Positions 1-11,692 are shown, counted from the first letter of the stretch. The stretch is 64,000 nucleotides of DNA from Tetraselmis striata (GCA_006384855.1 VCJN01003309.1:1-64000), one strand, 5' to 3'. The notes: generated by a model not told the origin, from the letters alone. Numbers and translations: made by a program.

Positions 1-1
1 G

Positions 2-469
2 CCTGCAATGCGATATGTTACCGACCTGAGCGGGTTCGACGAGTCTCTGATGGACCTGGTCAGCGAGGTGGAGTCGATGGACCTGGGTAGCCCTCGAAGC
101 AGCCTCGGCGCGTTGGACGCCATCTCGCTGGAAATTTCGGGCAAGTCTCGCGCCGCCGCTGTCTCGACCCTGCGCCGGGGGAGTGGTGCTGCCGTCGGCA
201 GCTCGTCACCGCGCATCGGCGACCGTAGCCAAGTCCTCCCGTGGCCTGTCGCAGAGCAAGCGCCGCCGGCTCAGCAGGGACCACGTGTGGCGTCCTGGCT
301 GCGCGGTAGCATCTACGAGGAGAACGACATTGTGTCCACTATCATGGACGCCGAGGAGCTGGGACGGAGTCTTCTGTCCAGCAGCAGCGTGGCTCTACGC
401 GTACAAAGCGGGGAAACTTATTCCCTCGACAGCACTGGGAACGGCGATCGCCGGCAGCGGTGGGATTGA
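2..469 (+). CDS. 3' end of an unidentified gene (partial, enters from the left edge)
   Basis: The frame is open from the first bases of the window to a TGA at 467-469, about 155 codons, and an ATG at 8 need not be the start. The protein is Ser/Gly/Leu-rich with acidic patches (DLVSEVESMDLG near its beginning, YEENDIVSTIMDAEELG in the middle) and has no signal peptide, membrane segment or family motif I recognise. It is probably the last exon of a larger gene lying upstream. The GC content is high and the sequence changes to AT-richer, stop-rich DNA right after the stop, which supports it being coding. Function unknown. Confidence 0.4.
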   Translation, partial: PAMRYVTDLSGFDESLMDLVSEVESMDLGSPRSSLGALDAISLEISGKSRAAAVSTLRRGSGAAVGSSSPRIGDRSQVLPWPVAEQAPPAQQGPRVASWLRGSIYEENDIVSTIMDAEELGRSLLSSSSVALRVQSGETYSLDSTGNGDRRQRWD

Positions 470-2738
470 CCGGTGGATATCACCTCCTATATTCGGGATG
501 TGTAGGTGACGCTGTGGAACAAGTAGCAACGGCGAATTTATGTAAGTAACTTTCAGTTCATTAAGGTCCATCGCTTTATAAAGTACTCAAAAACACGTTG
601 CTCCAATAAGGTACTCCAACTGATGATGATCCTGCACTGGAGATGAGGAGCCCTTCTCCCACTCGCACATGCCTGTGGCTTCACTGCTGCTGGGAGTGAA
701 ACCGGACTGCAAGCACTATACCTAGCAGTCTAATCTATCATGTTGATGCACGTAATTTCTTTTTCTATTTGAGTGTCAACTCACCTATAAGAGTAACAAT
801 AACCCTTATTATTACTATAAGCCTCAATTCGACTCCATTCCATGTGCTTGGCTGTGTACTTGAGAGAGAAAGAATGCTATAGCTCGACCCCTGGCTTTGT
901 TGCAGGTACCAATAGGGCAGTTTCTACATATTCGCACTGCTGCTCTTATACCCGTGTTGGCACGGGTATTTTGTCTGTGAATCGACACTAATCTTACTAC
1001 CTGTATCCTGCATAAGTGTTGCTGCCTATTTGCATCGGGCTGACACAAACCAGCAGCAGCAACACTTCATACATCCTCAACAATGGGCTGCTGGAGTCTT
1101 GCTGTAGTTCATAGTAATACGGCCACGCAATAATGTAATTGTAAGGACTGGCGGAGAGCAATAGTGGGCGGGTAGGCTGTTGCAGGTTAATTGAACGCAG
1201 ACGAGAGGGCCAGGGGTTCCAGTTGTTATTGGTCGTCGAAAGTGTGTAATATGGACGAATTGCCGCCGATTACCCGAACTTTATTTTCTTACAGGTATCT
1301 TGCCATTAGCAGAATGAAGTGGCAATGACGGCAACTATGCAACCGCCTTCCTTAACACCCTTGAGCACCACTTGAGGCGAGCCATTCTCATACTTTTTCG
1401 TGCCGTGCGTATCACTTTGGTGCTGGATGCGCTGTTATGAGGATGATATTTGTCCTTTAAGTCCGTGCATCAAGCCGTGAGAGCTAAAGATGTCATTTAT
1501 ATTTTGTGTTATGAGAATTTAAGGTCGATGTTTTGATCCGATTCGATGATCTTTATCATATTTTTTCGAAATTGTTAAGACCGCTGAACCTGATAAATAT
1601 TGATGCACCTGATACACAACGTGTAGCCAAAAAAATCGATTCATCAAAGTCGCGAATTACCCACCCACCCCCTTTGAAGAAGGGCTTCGCACATACTTGC
1701 AACTTACCTTTCAACGTTCAATGACGTAGTTAATTATTGATGTGGCTAACAAGACGGCGGTGTGAAGATCTGGTGCGGGTTCTTTTAGAAATTTTCAAGT
1801 GAATTGAGGGCAAAAGAAGCCCTGTTTGTCTTTATGTATCAATCTCTGATCTCATTTGTCCACGGCAGAAAATCGATGCATCGATGGAGTAATTGGGCGG
1901 CCAAATAAGACGTATATTAATTGTGCGGCGAAAGATCGATATGTCTGATAGGTCGACCCCCTGTTCATCGATCAATGCGTAGATTGATTCAACGGCTAAA
2001 GATCGATTTGTTCATACGTTGATGCATTTACTTCCTGATCCGGTCAATGCACACGACATTGGTATTTGAGCAGTCTCTGATGCGGATCCTTATTTTTTGC
2101 GCCCAATGCAAATCAGCAATACACTGAGCCATATTTGCGCGCACGTAGTCCACTGAATCACACGGGAAAACTGTGCAGGATGGGTGACGCAAGCAGCAAG
2201 AGCGGCCTGGGAAATGTATGATGGGAAAGGAGTCATGCAAATATATTGCTTAGTCCAGACAGAAAGTAGCAGTCCCCTCACTTAGCGCTGCTACCGCCGA
2301 GGGGCTGGAGCGACATGTCCTCGGTGATGGAGAGCAGTACCCCAGGAGTAACGCCAAAGCGCGGTCTCGAGGCCATGCCCTGTCCCGTGCGCAGTCACAT
2401 GTCGCCAATGCCAACAGTGGGCATCGGCAGCACGAGAACTGTCCTCATGCACACAAGTGCATTGATTTGAGTGATTGTAGAGCCACGGCGGGGGCAGCCT
2501 GAATTGACGCTGATTCCCATTGAGCTCTCTGCGCTCCGCTCCAAAACTAGAAGCACTTTAAAACTTAATTTCCAATTCTGACATCTCTGTCTCTTTGTTC
2601 ATGTCTAACTTTGCTACGAGCAGCAGCCCGCCATGCCTGATGCTGCCTCCCCTGTTGATGTGGTTGAAAACTGCCGCAGACAAAGCGCCCCACATCCCTC
2701 CCGGAGGGGGGGGGGGGGGGGGGGGCTGCCAGAGTAGG
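470..2738. other. Intergenic; no supported gene
   Basis: AT-richer, stop-dense DNA up to about 2260. Several ATCGAT-containing words cluster at 1870-2010. A 67-codon open stretch at 2270-2470 follows a CAG and could be a small exon, but nothing confirms it. A pure G run of 20 bp lies at 2706-2725, just 3' of the stop of the minus-strand gene that follows. Confidence 0.5.
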
Positions 2739-5591
2739 CTACAAGCGTTTCTCCGCATCCTGCGAGCTCACCATCACCGGCGCCGTTATCGCCATGCCTG
2801 GCATGCCGCCAAACACCGACGAGCGCAGCGTGCTCTGCGCGCGCGGGGCGGGCCCGCTGTGCTCCGCGCGCCGCTGGTGCGCCGTCTCCGGAACAGGCGT
2901 CCCTGAGTCTGAGGACGACACGCCGTCCGCAGCCGCCGAGCTGCTCAGCTCCATCTGTGCCGCGAGAGGGTGCAGAGCCTCGATGTCCTGCGCCAACTCT
3001 GCCCGGGCTACGGCCCTGCGTATGGCTTTCCTGCGGGGTTCCAGGCAGGGGGATAAGTGGCAATCCCAGCAAGGCGGGGGAGGGGGGAAGGGACAAAAGG
3101 GGGCAGGGGGAGGACCGGGGGGGGGGGGGGGGGGGGGGGGGGCAGGCAATGTGCACATATGCAAAAGCACAGACCAAACAACGAACAAGAAAAGGCTGAA
3201 ACAAATCGCGCCCTGAGCGGGCGCGCTCCCGCAAATTCACTCTGCAATCGGACGAACCCGTAGCTGGTGACGAGTGTCATCAGATATAACCCAACCCTGA
3301 AACAGTAGGCACTACAAGCACTCGCGAAGTATTGGACGTTTTCAGGGATACAGAGCCAAGAAATCATGGACGGCCACATCACAATATGACTAGATATCAA
3401 AGAGAGTGACCGGATGTGGATGAGAGGATATACGCGATATGATGGTAGATCTACACAGGTATGGGCGAGCATGCAGGACGGCGTGTGAAGCTGGGATGAA
3501 AGCGCTCACTTGGTGACGTATCCAGCGTAGAGCGCCGCCAGGAGCATCACGATGCCGCCGAATACAAACACGACGAGCTTCATGGGGCCCGCGGGGCCGG
3601 CGTTGCCGCTGATCACGTTGGCGACGCTGCCGGCGAGGGTGCCGAAGTAGACAGTGATCATGCACTCCGGGATGATGCCTGCGGGGCAGCGCAGCCCCAG
3701 CACTGTGCGTCAGTGTTCAGACACCACAGGAATTTAGAGGCTCAAATGTATCTAAGTATATTCAATGTGTTTATGACTTGGACGTATGGTTATCGTTGAC
3801 GGTAAACTGCATGTACATACTGACATGGACTGCCACAATTTCCACTCTGGAATATCAAGCCTCGAATGATATCATCGAGCAGTTTTGAACATTGGATGCT
3901 CACTCGCCCGCCTCTGGCGGGCGCAGGGGGCGGAGTGCAGGGGGACCGCACCAACAGTGGAGAAGAAGGCAAACGTCTTAAAGGTGATGCCGGAGGATCC
4001 CAGCATGACATTGAGCACGTTGTACGGTACCAGGGGGGAGATGCGCAGCAGGATGATGAGCTTCCAGCCCTCCACTTGGATGGCCTTGTCCAGGGCGTCC
4101 CATCCCGCGAATCGCTTTTGCATCGCACTCACCAGGCAGTCACGCAGAATGTAGCTGGGTATCCGGAAGAGGCAATCCAGGAAGGGAATGGGGGGGTCAT
4201 GGGCGGTGAGCTGTAGTGAGCGGGGCGGGACAGAAGGGAAGGGCCATGTGCAGGGTGGGCGGCGCTTTTGGGGGGGGGGGGGGGAAGGGGGGCCATCTCA
4301 CCGCGAAAGCAGAAAGGCACCCAGCTGGCCGAGCGCCCCGCCCGCCCACACGCACAGCAGGCCCTTTGCAAATCCAAAGACAAGGCCGGCGCCCACGATG
4401 AGCGGCACCACAGGAATGAGCAGCGTGACGGACGCCGCCTCGATGGCAACAAAGATGGCCATGCCGCGCGGGTTCTGCCATGCCAAAACATATCACCAAA
4501 GGAAGGGGGGTGGTAGGCATGCTGTTAGCATCTATCTGTGCTTGCAGGGATCGCTGCCTCCCGATTTGGGGGGGGGGGGGGGGGGGGGGGGCACACATTG
4601 TGCTGGCCCAGCCAGAGCAGCAGGTCGTTCATGGGCTCCTTGCCGTACACCATCGCCGCTACTGTGACTGCCACTACTATCAGACCCGCAAACACTTTCA
4701 TCAGCGTCCGCAGCGCTGGCAGTCGGATGCACCCACGGCTGCCGATGGCGGGCGTGGTGACCGATGTTGCCTCCATTGCCGGCATGGTGTGGGTGCGGAG
4801 CAAGCTGCGCGCGTCGTCCTGCGGACCGCCAGGAGGGGTGCAGGTGAGGTTGCGGGCTTCCTACTGTCTGCCCTCCCCCTTTGCCCTGCGGGAACATGCG
4901 TCCCTTCGCACTGCTGCCTCTTCCAATCCTCTTCCTGCCTGACTGAGCGGTAACAGTTCGAATACCCCGTTGTATTGCCCTTGCAGCATAATCCCATCGG
5001 CATGGGGAGAGGGCATAGCGTGCGCACCTCCAGGCTGTGGTGGGTGTTCAGAGGGTGGCCGGGCACGCTCCGCTCATGCTCCCCACCCCCGTGCGTTAGC
5101 TCCTGCCCAAAGCTCTTGCTGCGGAGTAGCGACGGGCCCCGTTCGCTCAGGCTGCGCAGGATGGCCCCACCCTGCCTGATTGCCAAGGAGTGGGAGGTAG
5201 CGACGGAGGGGGCGCCGGCGGACAGGGGCGCCGGCCCCTGCTGGGCGTCCGCACTGACCGGCGACAGCTTGATGGGGATATCCGCCAGATAGAAGGGCGC
5301 GGGGTGTGTGCTCCGGGGAGGCAGCTGCGGGGCGCTGGAGGCACGGGCCAGGAGCAGGCAACTGCCGGGGCTGCCGACCGAAGGCGACGACACCTTCCCA
5401 AGAGGGCGCGGCGAGCGATGGCTGCCGCTACTGCGCGAGCTGCACTCCAGCAGCGCCGCCTCCTCAGCAGTGCACAGCATGGCGGCCCGCCAGGCGGCCC
5501 GCCCCCGGGGACATCCGGACCCGCTGCTCTCGGCCCGGCTTCGTGTCGCGGGCCGCCCGACGTGCGTGACCCACCTGCACTCGTACCGCAA
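2739..5591 (-). CDS. TVP38/TMEM64 (SNARE-associated Golgi, VTT domain) family membrane protein, six exons
   Basis: Exons on the minus strand read 5591-5028, 4818-4597, 4474-4302, 4154-3952, 3678-3510 and 3030-2739. All five junctions are GT-AG and keep the frame, giving 540 codons (about 503 if translation starts at the Met at 5480, which I slightly prefer). The N-terminal ~190 residues are a Ser/Pro-rich soluble region. Then come a membrane segment (LIVVAVTVAAMVYG), a second one (LLIPVVPLIVGAGLVFGFAK), the hallmark VTT core (GWKLIILLRISPLVPYNVLN, followed by VMLGSSGITF), and further membrane segments including KLVVFVFGGIVMLLAALYAG. The C-terminal tail is acidic and polar. Family members are DedA-like proteins of the Golgi/ER with scramblase-type roles; a role in lipid handling here is inferred. 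Introns 2, 3 and 5 carry C tracts of 24, 15 and 26 bp on the sense strand. A close alternative would be another VTT/DedA subfamily. Confidence 0.85.
4568..4591 (-). repeat. 24-bp C tract just after the donor of TVP38-family intron 2
   Basis: The donor GT is at 4596-4595 and the C run begins at intron position +6 on the sense strand. Intron 3 has a similar arrangement (donor 4301, C run 4284-4270 preceded by a shorter C run). Intron 5 has a 26-bp C run at 3142-3117, nearer its acceptor. Confidence 0.85.
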
Positions 5592-6350
5592 GCTGCCACA
5601 AAGGGTGCCAGAGAAGCCAAGGGGTAGAACAGCAGGCGGGCTAGGCCGAGCCGCTCCGGATTACTCGGGCCGGCTCTACTCACACGGTCACTGGGCGGTG
5701 CTAATGGGAGTGGTGAATCCTTTCGCCTTTACTGGCGTTTACTGTACTTTGCCTTCGTCGCCCGACTCCGTGTCAGTGAGTGTCAACAAACCCATCACCT
5801 TTACTGGCGAGTCGCGGCACGGAGGTCCTCGTCAGCCCGCCCGTGAATTTCAGTAGGCGGAATAACAAAATTCCACTAAGGATTAAATTCCGCCGCCACC
5901 TGAAGTTCCGCCTGAATTCTGCTCATCGTCCGCGGTTCTGCCTGCTGTTGAAACGAAAATATGCTGGAAATCCGCCTACAGTATGTACCAGGGCTGGGCT
6001 GCACTGCTGCAGTCCACTTTCCAGTACTGCAGGCTGCATACAGACTGCAGTGTAGGCTGCATTCAACAGGCTGCAGTACTGCAGGTTGCATGCAGGCTGC
6101 ATTAGCACTGAAACTGCGGATTATAGGGAAGGGCGGGACAGTGAAGGGCAAATAAAGGGGCAGCCATGGCGGATGCAGAGGGGCAGCATTGCAGCAATCG
6201 TGGTGGAAGATGTAATATATCATTAAATTGCCTACAGAGGGGAGAAGCCTACTGTCTGTACATTTGTGTGTGTCCAACAATGATGTCCCAACGCATACAT
6301 GCATAGTGAAACACGCGTAAAACAGCATGCATGATGGCATAAAAACCCCT
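5592..6350. other. Upstream region of the TVP38-family gene; no other gene seen
   Basis: Holds the probable promoter of the minus-strand gene, without a clear TATA box. The word CCTTTACTGGCG occurs twice (near 5728 and 5798). The rest is the PstI-site-rich cluster listed separately and AT-rich DNA. Confidence 0.4.
5998..6105. repeat. Cluster of CTGCAG-centred short palindromes
   Basis: Within ~110 bp the words CTGCAG, GTACTGCAGG and GGCTGCAT recur in direct and inverted order, including the palindrome CTGCAGTACTGCAG. It can fold into several alternative hairpins. No coding function is seen. Confidence 0.5.
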
Positions 6351-6760
6351 CTAACCCCCCGCCTCCTCATCCGCTGGCTCGGCTCCATATTGCTTCAGCG
6401 TAGACTCCACTGCTTCCCATTGAATGCGGTTGGCCTCCCCCTCGCCCTCACTCTTAAGGACTTGGCTGACCAGCCAATCCTCTCTACATGGCTTGAGTAG
6501 ATCCGCCGCCACGGCGCTGAAAGCATCCTACCCGTAGTACGACGCCATTAGGTCCCTGACCTTGGCATCCAAGTCCAGGTTCCTCTGAACGAAGATGCAG
6601 GCACCCATGTTATCCAGGTTCATTCTATTTCTTAAGTGCATGGTGATAAGACCCGCAAGAGAGAACACGCGCTCGCACTCAATTTGTGAGCCCGGCACAC
6701 ATAAAGCAATCCTAGCTAATTCAGAGATGAGGGAAAAGGAAGAAGGGGCATACGCTGGTG
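6351..6760 (-). pseudogene. hAT-family transposase, C-terminal dimerisation-domain remnant
   Basis: One minus-strand frame reads SLISELARIALCVPGSQIE, then CERVFSLAGLITMHLRNRMN, then DNMGACIFVQRNLDLD. This is the conserved C-terminal hAT signature (P-S-x-x-ERVFS-x-AG followed by KRNRL-like and N-x-x-L residues). An in-frame TAG interrupts the frame about 40 codons later; the same frame then continues to a stop at 6351. Upstream parts of the transposase (DDE core, BED finger) are missing, so this is a truncated dead copy. I see no terminal inverted repeats nearby. Confidence 0.8.
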
Positions 6761-6942
6761 AACCTGGTTTTCACCGGGGTGATCAGCGTTAGCGCTGCCT
6801 TGCCAAAGCGGGCACACACATCGGGGTACAGTGTTTTTCTGACATTGACTTTTGACACAACCTTATTGTGGTGATCTTTTTTACGTTAAAGGTCTCCGGG
6901 TAGGGAGCGGGCGGCAGTCAGCAAACATCAGACAGCAGAAAA

Positions 6943-6978
6943 GGGGGGGGGGGTAAAGTGGGGGGGGGGGGGGGGGGG
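6943..6978. repeat. Two adjacent G runs (11 and 19 bp)
   Basis: G runs at 6943-6953 and 6960-6978 separated by TAAAGT. They sit between the hAT remnant and the tandem GC-rich repeats; no gene was assigned here. Confidence 0.8.
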
Positions 6979-7189
6979 TTACCACATATGTTTTGGCTTA
7001 CATCAGGAGCACAACTCCGTTGCAGTGCTGGCCGCGGTGGCGGCGGTGCTGTCCTCCGCCACCGCCTCGTCCGCCATCGCCGCGCGCTGCGCCCTGCTTC
7101 GCGGCAGACTGGTCTCCCTCCATATAATTGACAAAGAGTGCCGAGAGGAGGATGACCGGTAGTGGTGCCTGGGTGAGCGTGAAGTGAGG

Positions 7190-9740
7190 ATAGGTTCGGA
7201 TATATTGTCGATATATCTAGTAATATATGCGAAACCGTTCTGAAATTCGGCGACAGAGTCACGCACGGACGCACATACTCCCTACAGACCTCACTCGAGT
7301 GTCGATCAGACGTACGCTCGCCTCGTAAGTAATACAAGTAGACCCATTGCAGGAGTGTGGAAGCCAGAGAGCCGTACGGATCAATCGTAGTAGTCGCTAC
7401 ATTGTACAGCCCCGCGTATGCCAACCGCCGACCCAGGACCCGGCGTCCGTCCGGCGACCGCGACGGCGACGGCGACGGAGACGGTCGTCCGGCACTTCGC
7501 GCCATGCCCGCCCCATAGACCTGATGAACAGCGACGACATGCCCGACCGGCGGTGGCCGCGAGCGGCCAGGCGGCCGGCCGACCGGTACCCGTGCCGGTA
7601 CATGTACAGTACAAGTAGTCATAGCAGGTAGTAAGCGCGACGGATATTTTGGCCTCCGCGGAATTATTACAGAATCTATAAGATACATTTTTATCTATCC
7701 AATAATCTATGCGAAGCCGTTCCGAAAGCCGGCGACAGACACACTCACGCACGCACGCACGCACAGACTCACCTCGTAATTAATATTACCAAGTAAACCC
7801 GCGCGCTGCATGAGTGTGGAATCGAGAGAGCCGCGAGGATCAATCGTAGTAGTCGCAACGTTGTACAGCCCCGCGTCCGCCGACCCGCGCCAACCCGGGG
7901 CCCGAGGCGGACGGGCGATGGTCGTCCGGCGTCCGGCGACGGACGACCGACGGCGTCCGGCGTCCGGGTCCGGTCAACGCGGCGGGCTCCGCACTTCGTG
8001 CCCTGCCTGCCCCGTAGACCTGTCGAACGGCAACGACATGCCCCGCGGCGGCAGCGGTGGCGGCCGCGGGCAGCGGGGCGGCATGCCGACCGGTATTTCC
8101 CGTGCCGCTACAAGTACGGTACATGTAGTCAGAGCAGGTAGTAAGCGCGACGGATATTTTGGCCTCCGCGGAATTATTACGCATAATATAACGGAAACAT
8201 TGTCGATCTATCTAACAGCAATCTATGCGAAACCGTTCCGAAAGTCGGCGACAAACACACTCACGCACGCACGCACAGTCTCACCTCGTAATCAATATGG
8301 TAGGATAACAAGTAGACCCGTTGCAGGACGAGTGTGGAATCGAGAGAGCCGCGAGGATCAATCCTGGTAGTCGCTCGCAACATTGTACAACCCCGCGTCC
8401 GCCGACCCGCGTCCGTCGTCGGCGTCCGTCGACGGGCGGGCGACAAGGCGGACGGGCGACGGTCGTCCGGCGTCCGGCGACAGATGACCGACGGCGCCCG
8501 GCGTCCGGGTCCGGTCCACGCGGCGGGCTCGGCACTTTGCGGCATGCCCGCCCGGTAGACCTGACGAACGGCGACGACCGGTCCGACCGGCGGCGGCCGC
8601 GGGCGGGCGGCCGGCCGGCCGACCGGTAACCGTGCCGGTGCAGGTACAGTGCAGGTAGTCAGAGAAGGTAGTAAGCGCGACGGATATTTTGGCCTCCGCG
8701 AAATTATTACAGAATCTATAACGGATGCATCTTTATCTATCTAATAATCCATGCGAAAACGTTCCGAAAACATACGTCCCGTGTCCGCTCGGTTGAGCAG
8801 TTGTCTCGTACGCGAGAGGTCCGGGTATCAAATCCTGGCTGATGCATTTTCGGCAATTTTGTCCCGGCGTGTCCTGGGTTTCCCCAGGTGATGCATTAGC
8901 CCTTCGGGGTTCGAATGAGGCAATGGTCTATGGGCTATGCCAGACCTACGACTGCAGTTGGCGCAAGAGGTCAAGTGTTGGGGCGGCTTCGGTCGACGTC
9001 CCGGGGCGAACTTTACTTTACTTCTACGTTCCAAAATTCCGCGACAGACGCACTCACGCACGCACGCACGCACGCACAGACTCACCTTGTAATCAATATG
9101 GTAGTAGGATTAAGGATTTCATCGTAGCGACATCGTAGCCCTGTCGTCTCCGGCCGCCAGAGTGGGGGGCAAATAATCGTTCTGCGCGCCGCGGGTCACC
9201 ACTTACCATCATACAAGTAGACTCGTTGCAGGAGTGTGGAAGCCAGAGAGCCGCAAGGATCAATCGTAGTAGTATCACTACATTGTACAGCCCCGCGTCC
9301 GCCGACCCGCCGACCTGGGGCCCGGCGTCCGTCGACGGACCGGCGGCGAGGCGGACGGGCGACGGCCGTATGTCCGGCGTTTGGCGACGGACGAACGACG
9401 TCCGGCGTCCGGGTCCGGTCCTCGGGGCGGGCTCGGCGCTTAGCGCCATGCCCGCCCCGTAGCCTTGACGAACGGCGACGACCGGCCCGACCGGCGGCGG
9501 CTCGGCCGCCGGCAGACGGCCGACCGGTACCCGTACCCGGGTACCGGTAGTCGCTACCGGTAGTCAGCAATAAAGCGGACGCGACGACGGTTATTTTGTC
9601 CTGCGCGGAATTTTTACGGAATCTAAAATCATTAATAGCGGATAAATTTTCCAATCTACAGTATCTAATAATCTATATGCAAAACCGTTCAGAAAATCGG
9701 CGACAGACAGTCGTAGACAGACCGATAGACAGACTCACCG
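7190..9740. repeat. Tandem array of ~480-530 bp GC-rich units with embedded ACGC microsatellite
   Basis: The landmark GCGAAACCGTTC or a close variant recurs at 7229, 7711, 8227, 8753 and 9679. Between landmarks each unit has the same order: a CACGCACGCACG microsatellite, a block with TTGCAGGAGTGTGGAA, a block with TTGTACAGCCCCGCGT, a very GC-rich segment built from CGTCCGGCG and CCGACCGG words, and GACGGATATTTTGGCC followed by an AT-rich end. The last unit is ~400 bp longer because of an insertion at about 8775-9030. Long open frames here on both strands are compositional. A diverged copy in reverse orientation lies at 31500-31960. Confidence 0.85.
8775..9030 (+). mobile_element. Possible tRNA-derived SINE inserted in the repeat array
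   Basis: This segment interrupts the fourth repeat unit. Its first ~70 bp resemble a tRNA head: a D-arm-like GCTCGGTTGAGC, and a T-arm/B-box-like CCGGGTATCAAATCCTGG. The body is unrelated to the neighbouring repeats. It ends near GGGGCGAACTTTACTTTAC, a word also found at 41290. No clear poly-A tail or target-site duplication is seen, so the assignment is tentative. Confidence 0.35.
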
Positions 9741-11690
9741 ACTCACCTCGTGATTAATATGGTAGGATCAGCGCAACACTCTCCGCCAGTACAGCCCACC
9801 TGCCTCCCCCTGCTCCCGCCAGTACCGCTTGCCTGGCTGCAACTAGTCCTACTTAGTTATTATTGTGTGTCACTATGTATGTGGGTGTGTCACGACATCA
9901 CGACCACCACACACCCGCCAACTTGAGCAAGACGAATCCCTTACGGACAGTTGAATTCTCAGTCGGGAGTGTGTCTTCCTCTCCCCTCCAAGGCGCGTGT
10001 CGAATCTGCACGAGGCTGCGGCGGGGGGCGACATGTGGCGCTCGTCACCTCTTCGGTGCATGCCAGGCAGCTCGCCCTCCCCGCTCCTGCTGCTACTGCT
10101 TCTGTTGCTGCTGCTGCTCGGCGCGCCAGTTCCGTCAGCCGCCAGCTATCATGATACGGCAAAAAATATACACGCCAAACGGGTGACGCGGGCACGTTCA
10201 TCGTTGCCAAAGCCCGCGCCAGCCGGGGGCCCGACCAGGCAGAGGGTCCAGCCAGCGCCGCTGGTGTTCTACAACCGAATCGACAAGGCGGGGAGCACCA
10301 CCATGCTGCAGACGCTGGCGGCGCTGAAGAAGCGGAACCGCTTCGCGCAATACACCGCCGGAAGTGGGCTCTACTATGATCGGCCTGGCCCAGGGGCGAA
10401 CGCACGGAAGGTCGTGGACTTCTTTATGAAGTCTCGCGGCTCCCCGGCGGTGTACGACTGCCACACCTTTTTTGTGGACTTTTTCGGGTCAACGGCCATA
10501 CGGGCGATGATGGACGGCGACGTCTCAGATGTACACCTCATCAACGTGATGCGCAACCCCGTCCAGCGCTACAAATCACGGTACTACTATGCTGTGGATC
10601 CCAAGTCGCGGCTGCGCGGACTGGCGTTGGCGGAGCAGCGGAAGCGGGCGGCGGACCCCTGCGGCTGTGCTGACATGTCGTTCAACGACTGCGTCTCGCA
10701 AGCAGCCGCGACCAACTCCAGCTGCAGCGAGAATGCTGACCTCTCCCACAAGGCATCCACCATTCTCCACTTTCTGAGTCAGAATGATTTTGAGCAGTAC
10801 CAAAAAGTGAGCTGCAACCCGGCCGCGGCCGCACCTCTGGTACGCAAGGCGATGGCACACATGGAGGAGTACACCGTCATCGGACTCTCTGAGCGAATGG
10901 GCAAGACAATGGCGCTGCTGGAAGAGCGGTTGCCGGGTGTCTTCGCGGGCGCGGCGATGCGATTTAAGAATGGCAAGGTCAACAATCAAGCCCGAGCGAC
11001 CCACATACCAAAGCACATCCTATCCCAGGGGCCCCTGGTGAGCGCGGAGACGGAGGCAATCCTGCGTGACAACCCCTGCAACGAGGGCGAGTTTGCGCTG
11101 TGGGAGCACGCCAAGTTGCTGTTCCACAACGCCACCGGGCTGGATGTCGCCGACCTGTGAGCACCCGGGCAGATGCTGATTGACGCAGATGCTCGTATGG
11201 GCGACTGCGCGGCTCTGGTCAAGGGCGCAGCCGGCGCCAGGCGGGTGCGGTGATAATCACTGTGGCAGCATTCGTGTGCGTGTGCTACAGGCTGGGACAT
11301 CATACCAGCGTTAGCCTATAGCAGCAGCATCGTGGTGTACAGTAGTTGGCAGATGCACTCCTAGGCGGTGTTGCTGCAACACGGTGTGTTAATTACACCT
11401 AGAAGCTGGCGTGGTGCCGCTCTGGCTGTTCCAAGACCAAAGCTTGGAGGCACAGCAGGTACACCACTGCATGACCTGCTTCCAAGCTCCAAATGCTGAT
11501 GAATCTATTCCCCCCCCTCCCCCCCTCAAAAAATCCGCGGGATACGGATAAAGACTGGCACAGTGATAAATTAGCAGGGTAGTTCTGTTCTTAATGATAC
11601 CCCTTCGTATGAAGTATCCATTGCAAATTGCGAATGAAGCCTATGCGATTATTTACAAGTGCGCCCACCTGTTGCTCGGCGCCGTACGAA
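9105..11690 (+). repeat. Segmental duplication, copy 1 (sulfotransferase unit)
   Basis: Direct copy of 13295-15335, including the upstream block with CCCGTCGTCTCCGGCC and CGCCGCGGGTCACCACTT, the whole sulfotransferase ORF and the 3' flank with GAAGCTGGCGTGGTGCCGCT. Similarity fades near 11660-11690, where homology to the CHERP gene starts. Copy 1 has extra bases in its upstream part. Confidence 0.85.
10033..11160 (+). CDS. Golgi-type carbohydrate 2-O-sulfotransferase-like protein, copy 1
   Basis: Intronless ORF of 375 codons from the ATG at 10033 (a Met 12 codons upstream at 9997 is in frame, but that region differs in copy 2, so I prefer 10033). Residues 16-30 are a Leu-run signal-anchor, fitting a type II Golgi membrane enzyme. 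The PAPS 5'-phosphosulfate loop is NRIDKAGSTT (81-90), matching the NRVxKxxST pattern of heparan-sulfate/uronyl 2-O-sulfotransferases. The 3'-phosphate site is MRNPVQRYKSR (173-183), matching the R-DPVERxxSxY pattern. A Cys-rich stretch (DPCGCADMSFNDC) and NSS/NAT glycosylation sites fit lumenal location. It would transfer sulfate from PAPS to a sugar, probably a cell-surface or scale polysaccharide; the substrate cannot be told. A near-identical paralogue lies 3.6 kb downstream. Confidence 0.85.
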   Translation: MWRSSPLRCMPGSSPSPLLLLLLLLLLLLGAPVPSAASYHDTAKNIHAKRVTRARSSLPKPAPAGGPTRQRVQPAPLVFYNRIDKAGSTTMLQTLAALKKRNRFAQYTAGSGLYYDRPGPGANARKVVDFFMKSRGSPAVYDCHTFFVDFFGSTAIRAMMDGDVSDVHLINVMRNPVQRYKSRYYYAVDPKSRLRGLALAEQRKRAADPCGCADMSFNDCVSQAAATNSSCSENADLSHKASTILHFLSQNDFEQYQKVSCNPAAAAPLVRKAMAHMEEYTVIGLSERMGKTMALLEERLPGVFAGAAMRFKNGKVNNQARATHIPKHILSQGPLVSAETEAILRDNPCNEGEFALWEHAKLLFHNATGLDVADL

Positions 11691-11692
11691 TG

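Noticed and set aside
2270-2470. 67-codon open stretch after a CAG, possibly an exon
   Set aside because: No family motif, no clear donor and no neighbouring exon that joins in phase.
2614-3240. Long frames rich in Pro or Gly on both strands
   Set aside because: They run through the 20- and 26-bp homopolymers; the correct minus-strand frame is the last exon of the TVP38-family gene.
7381-9654. Numerous 70-190 codon Arg/Pro/Gly-rich frames
   Set aside because: They occur on both strands at equivalent positions in every repeat unit and are compositional.
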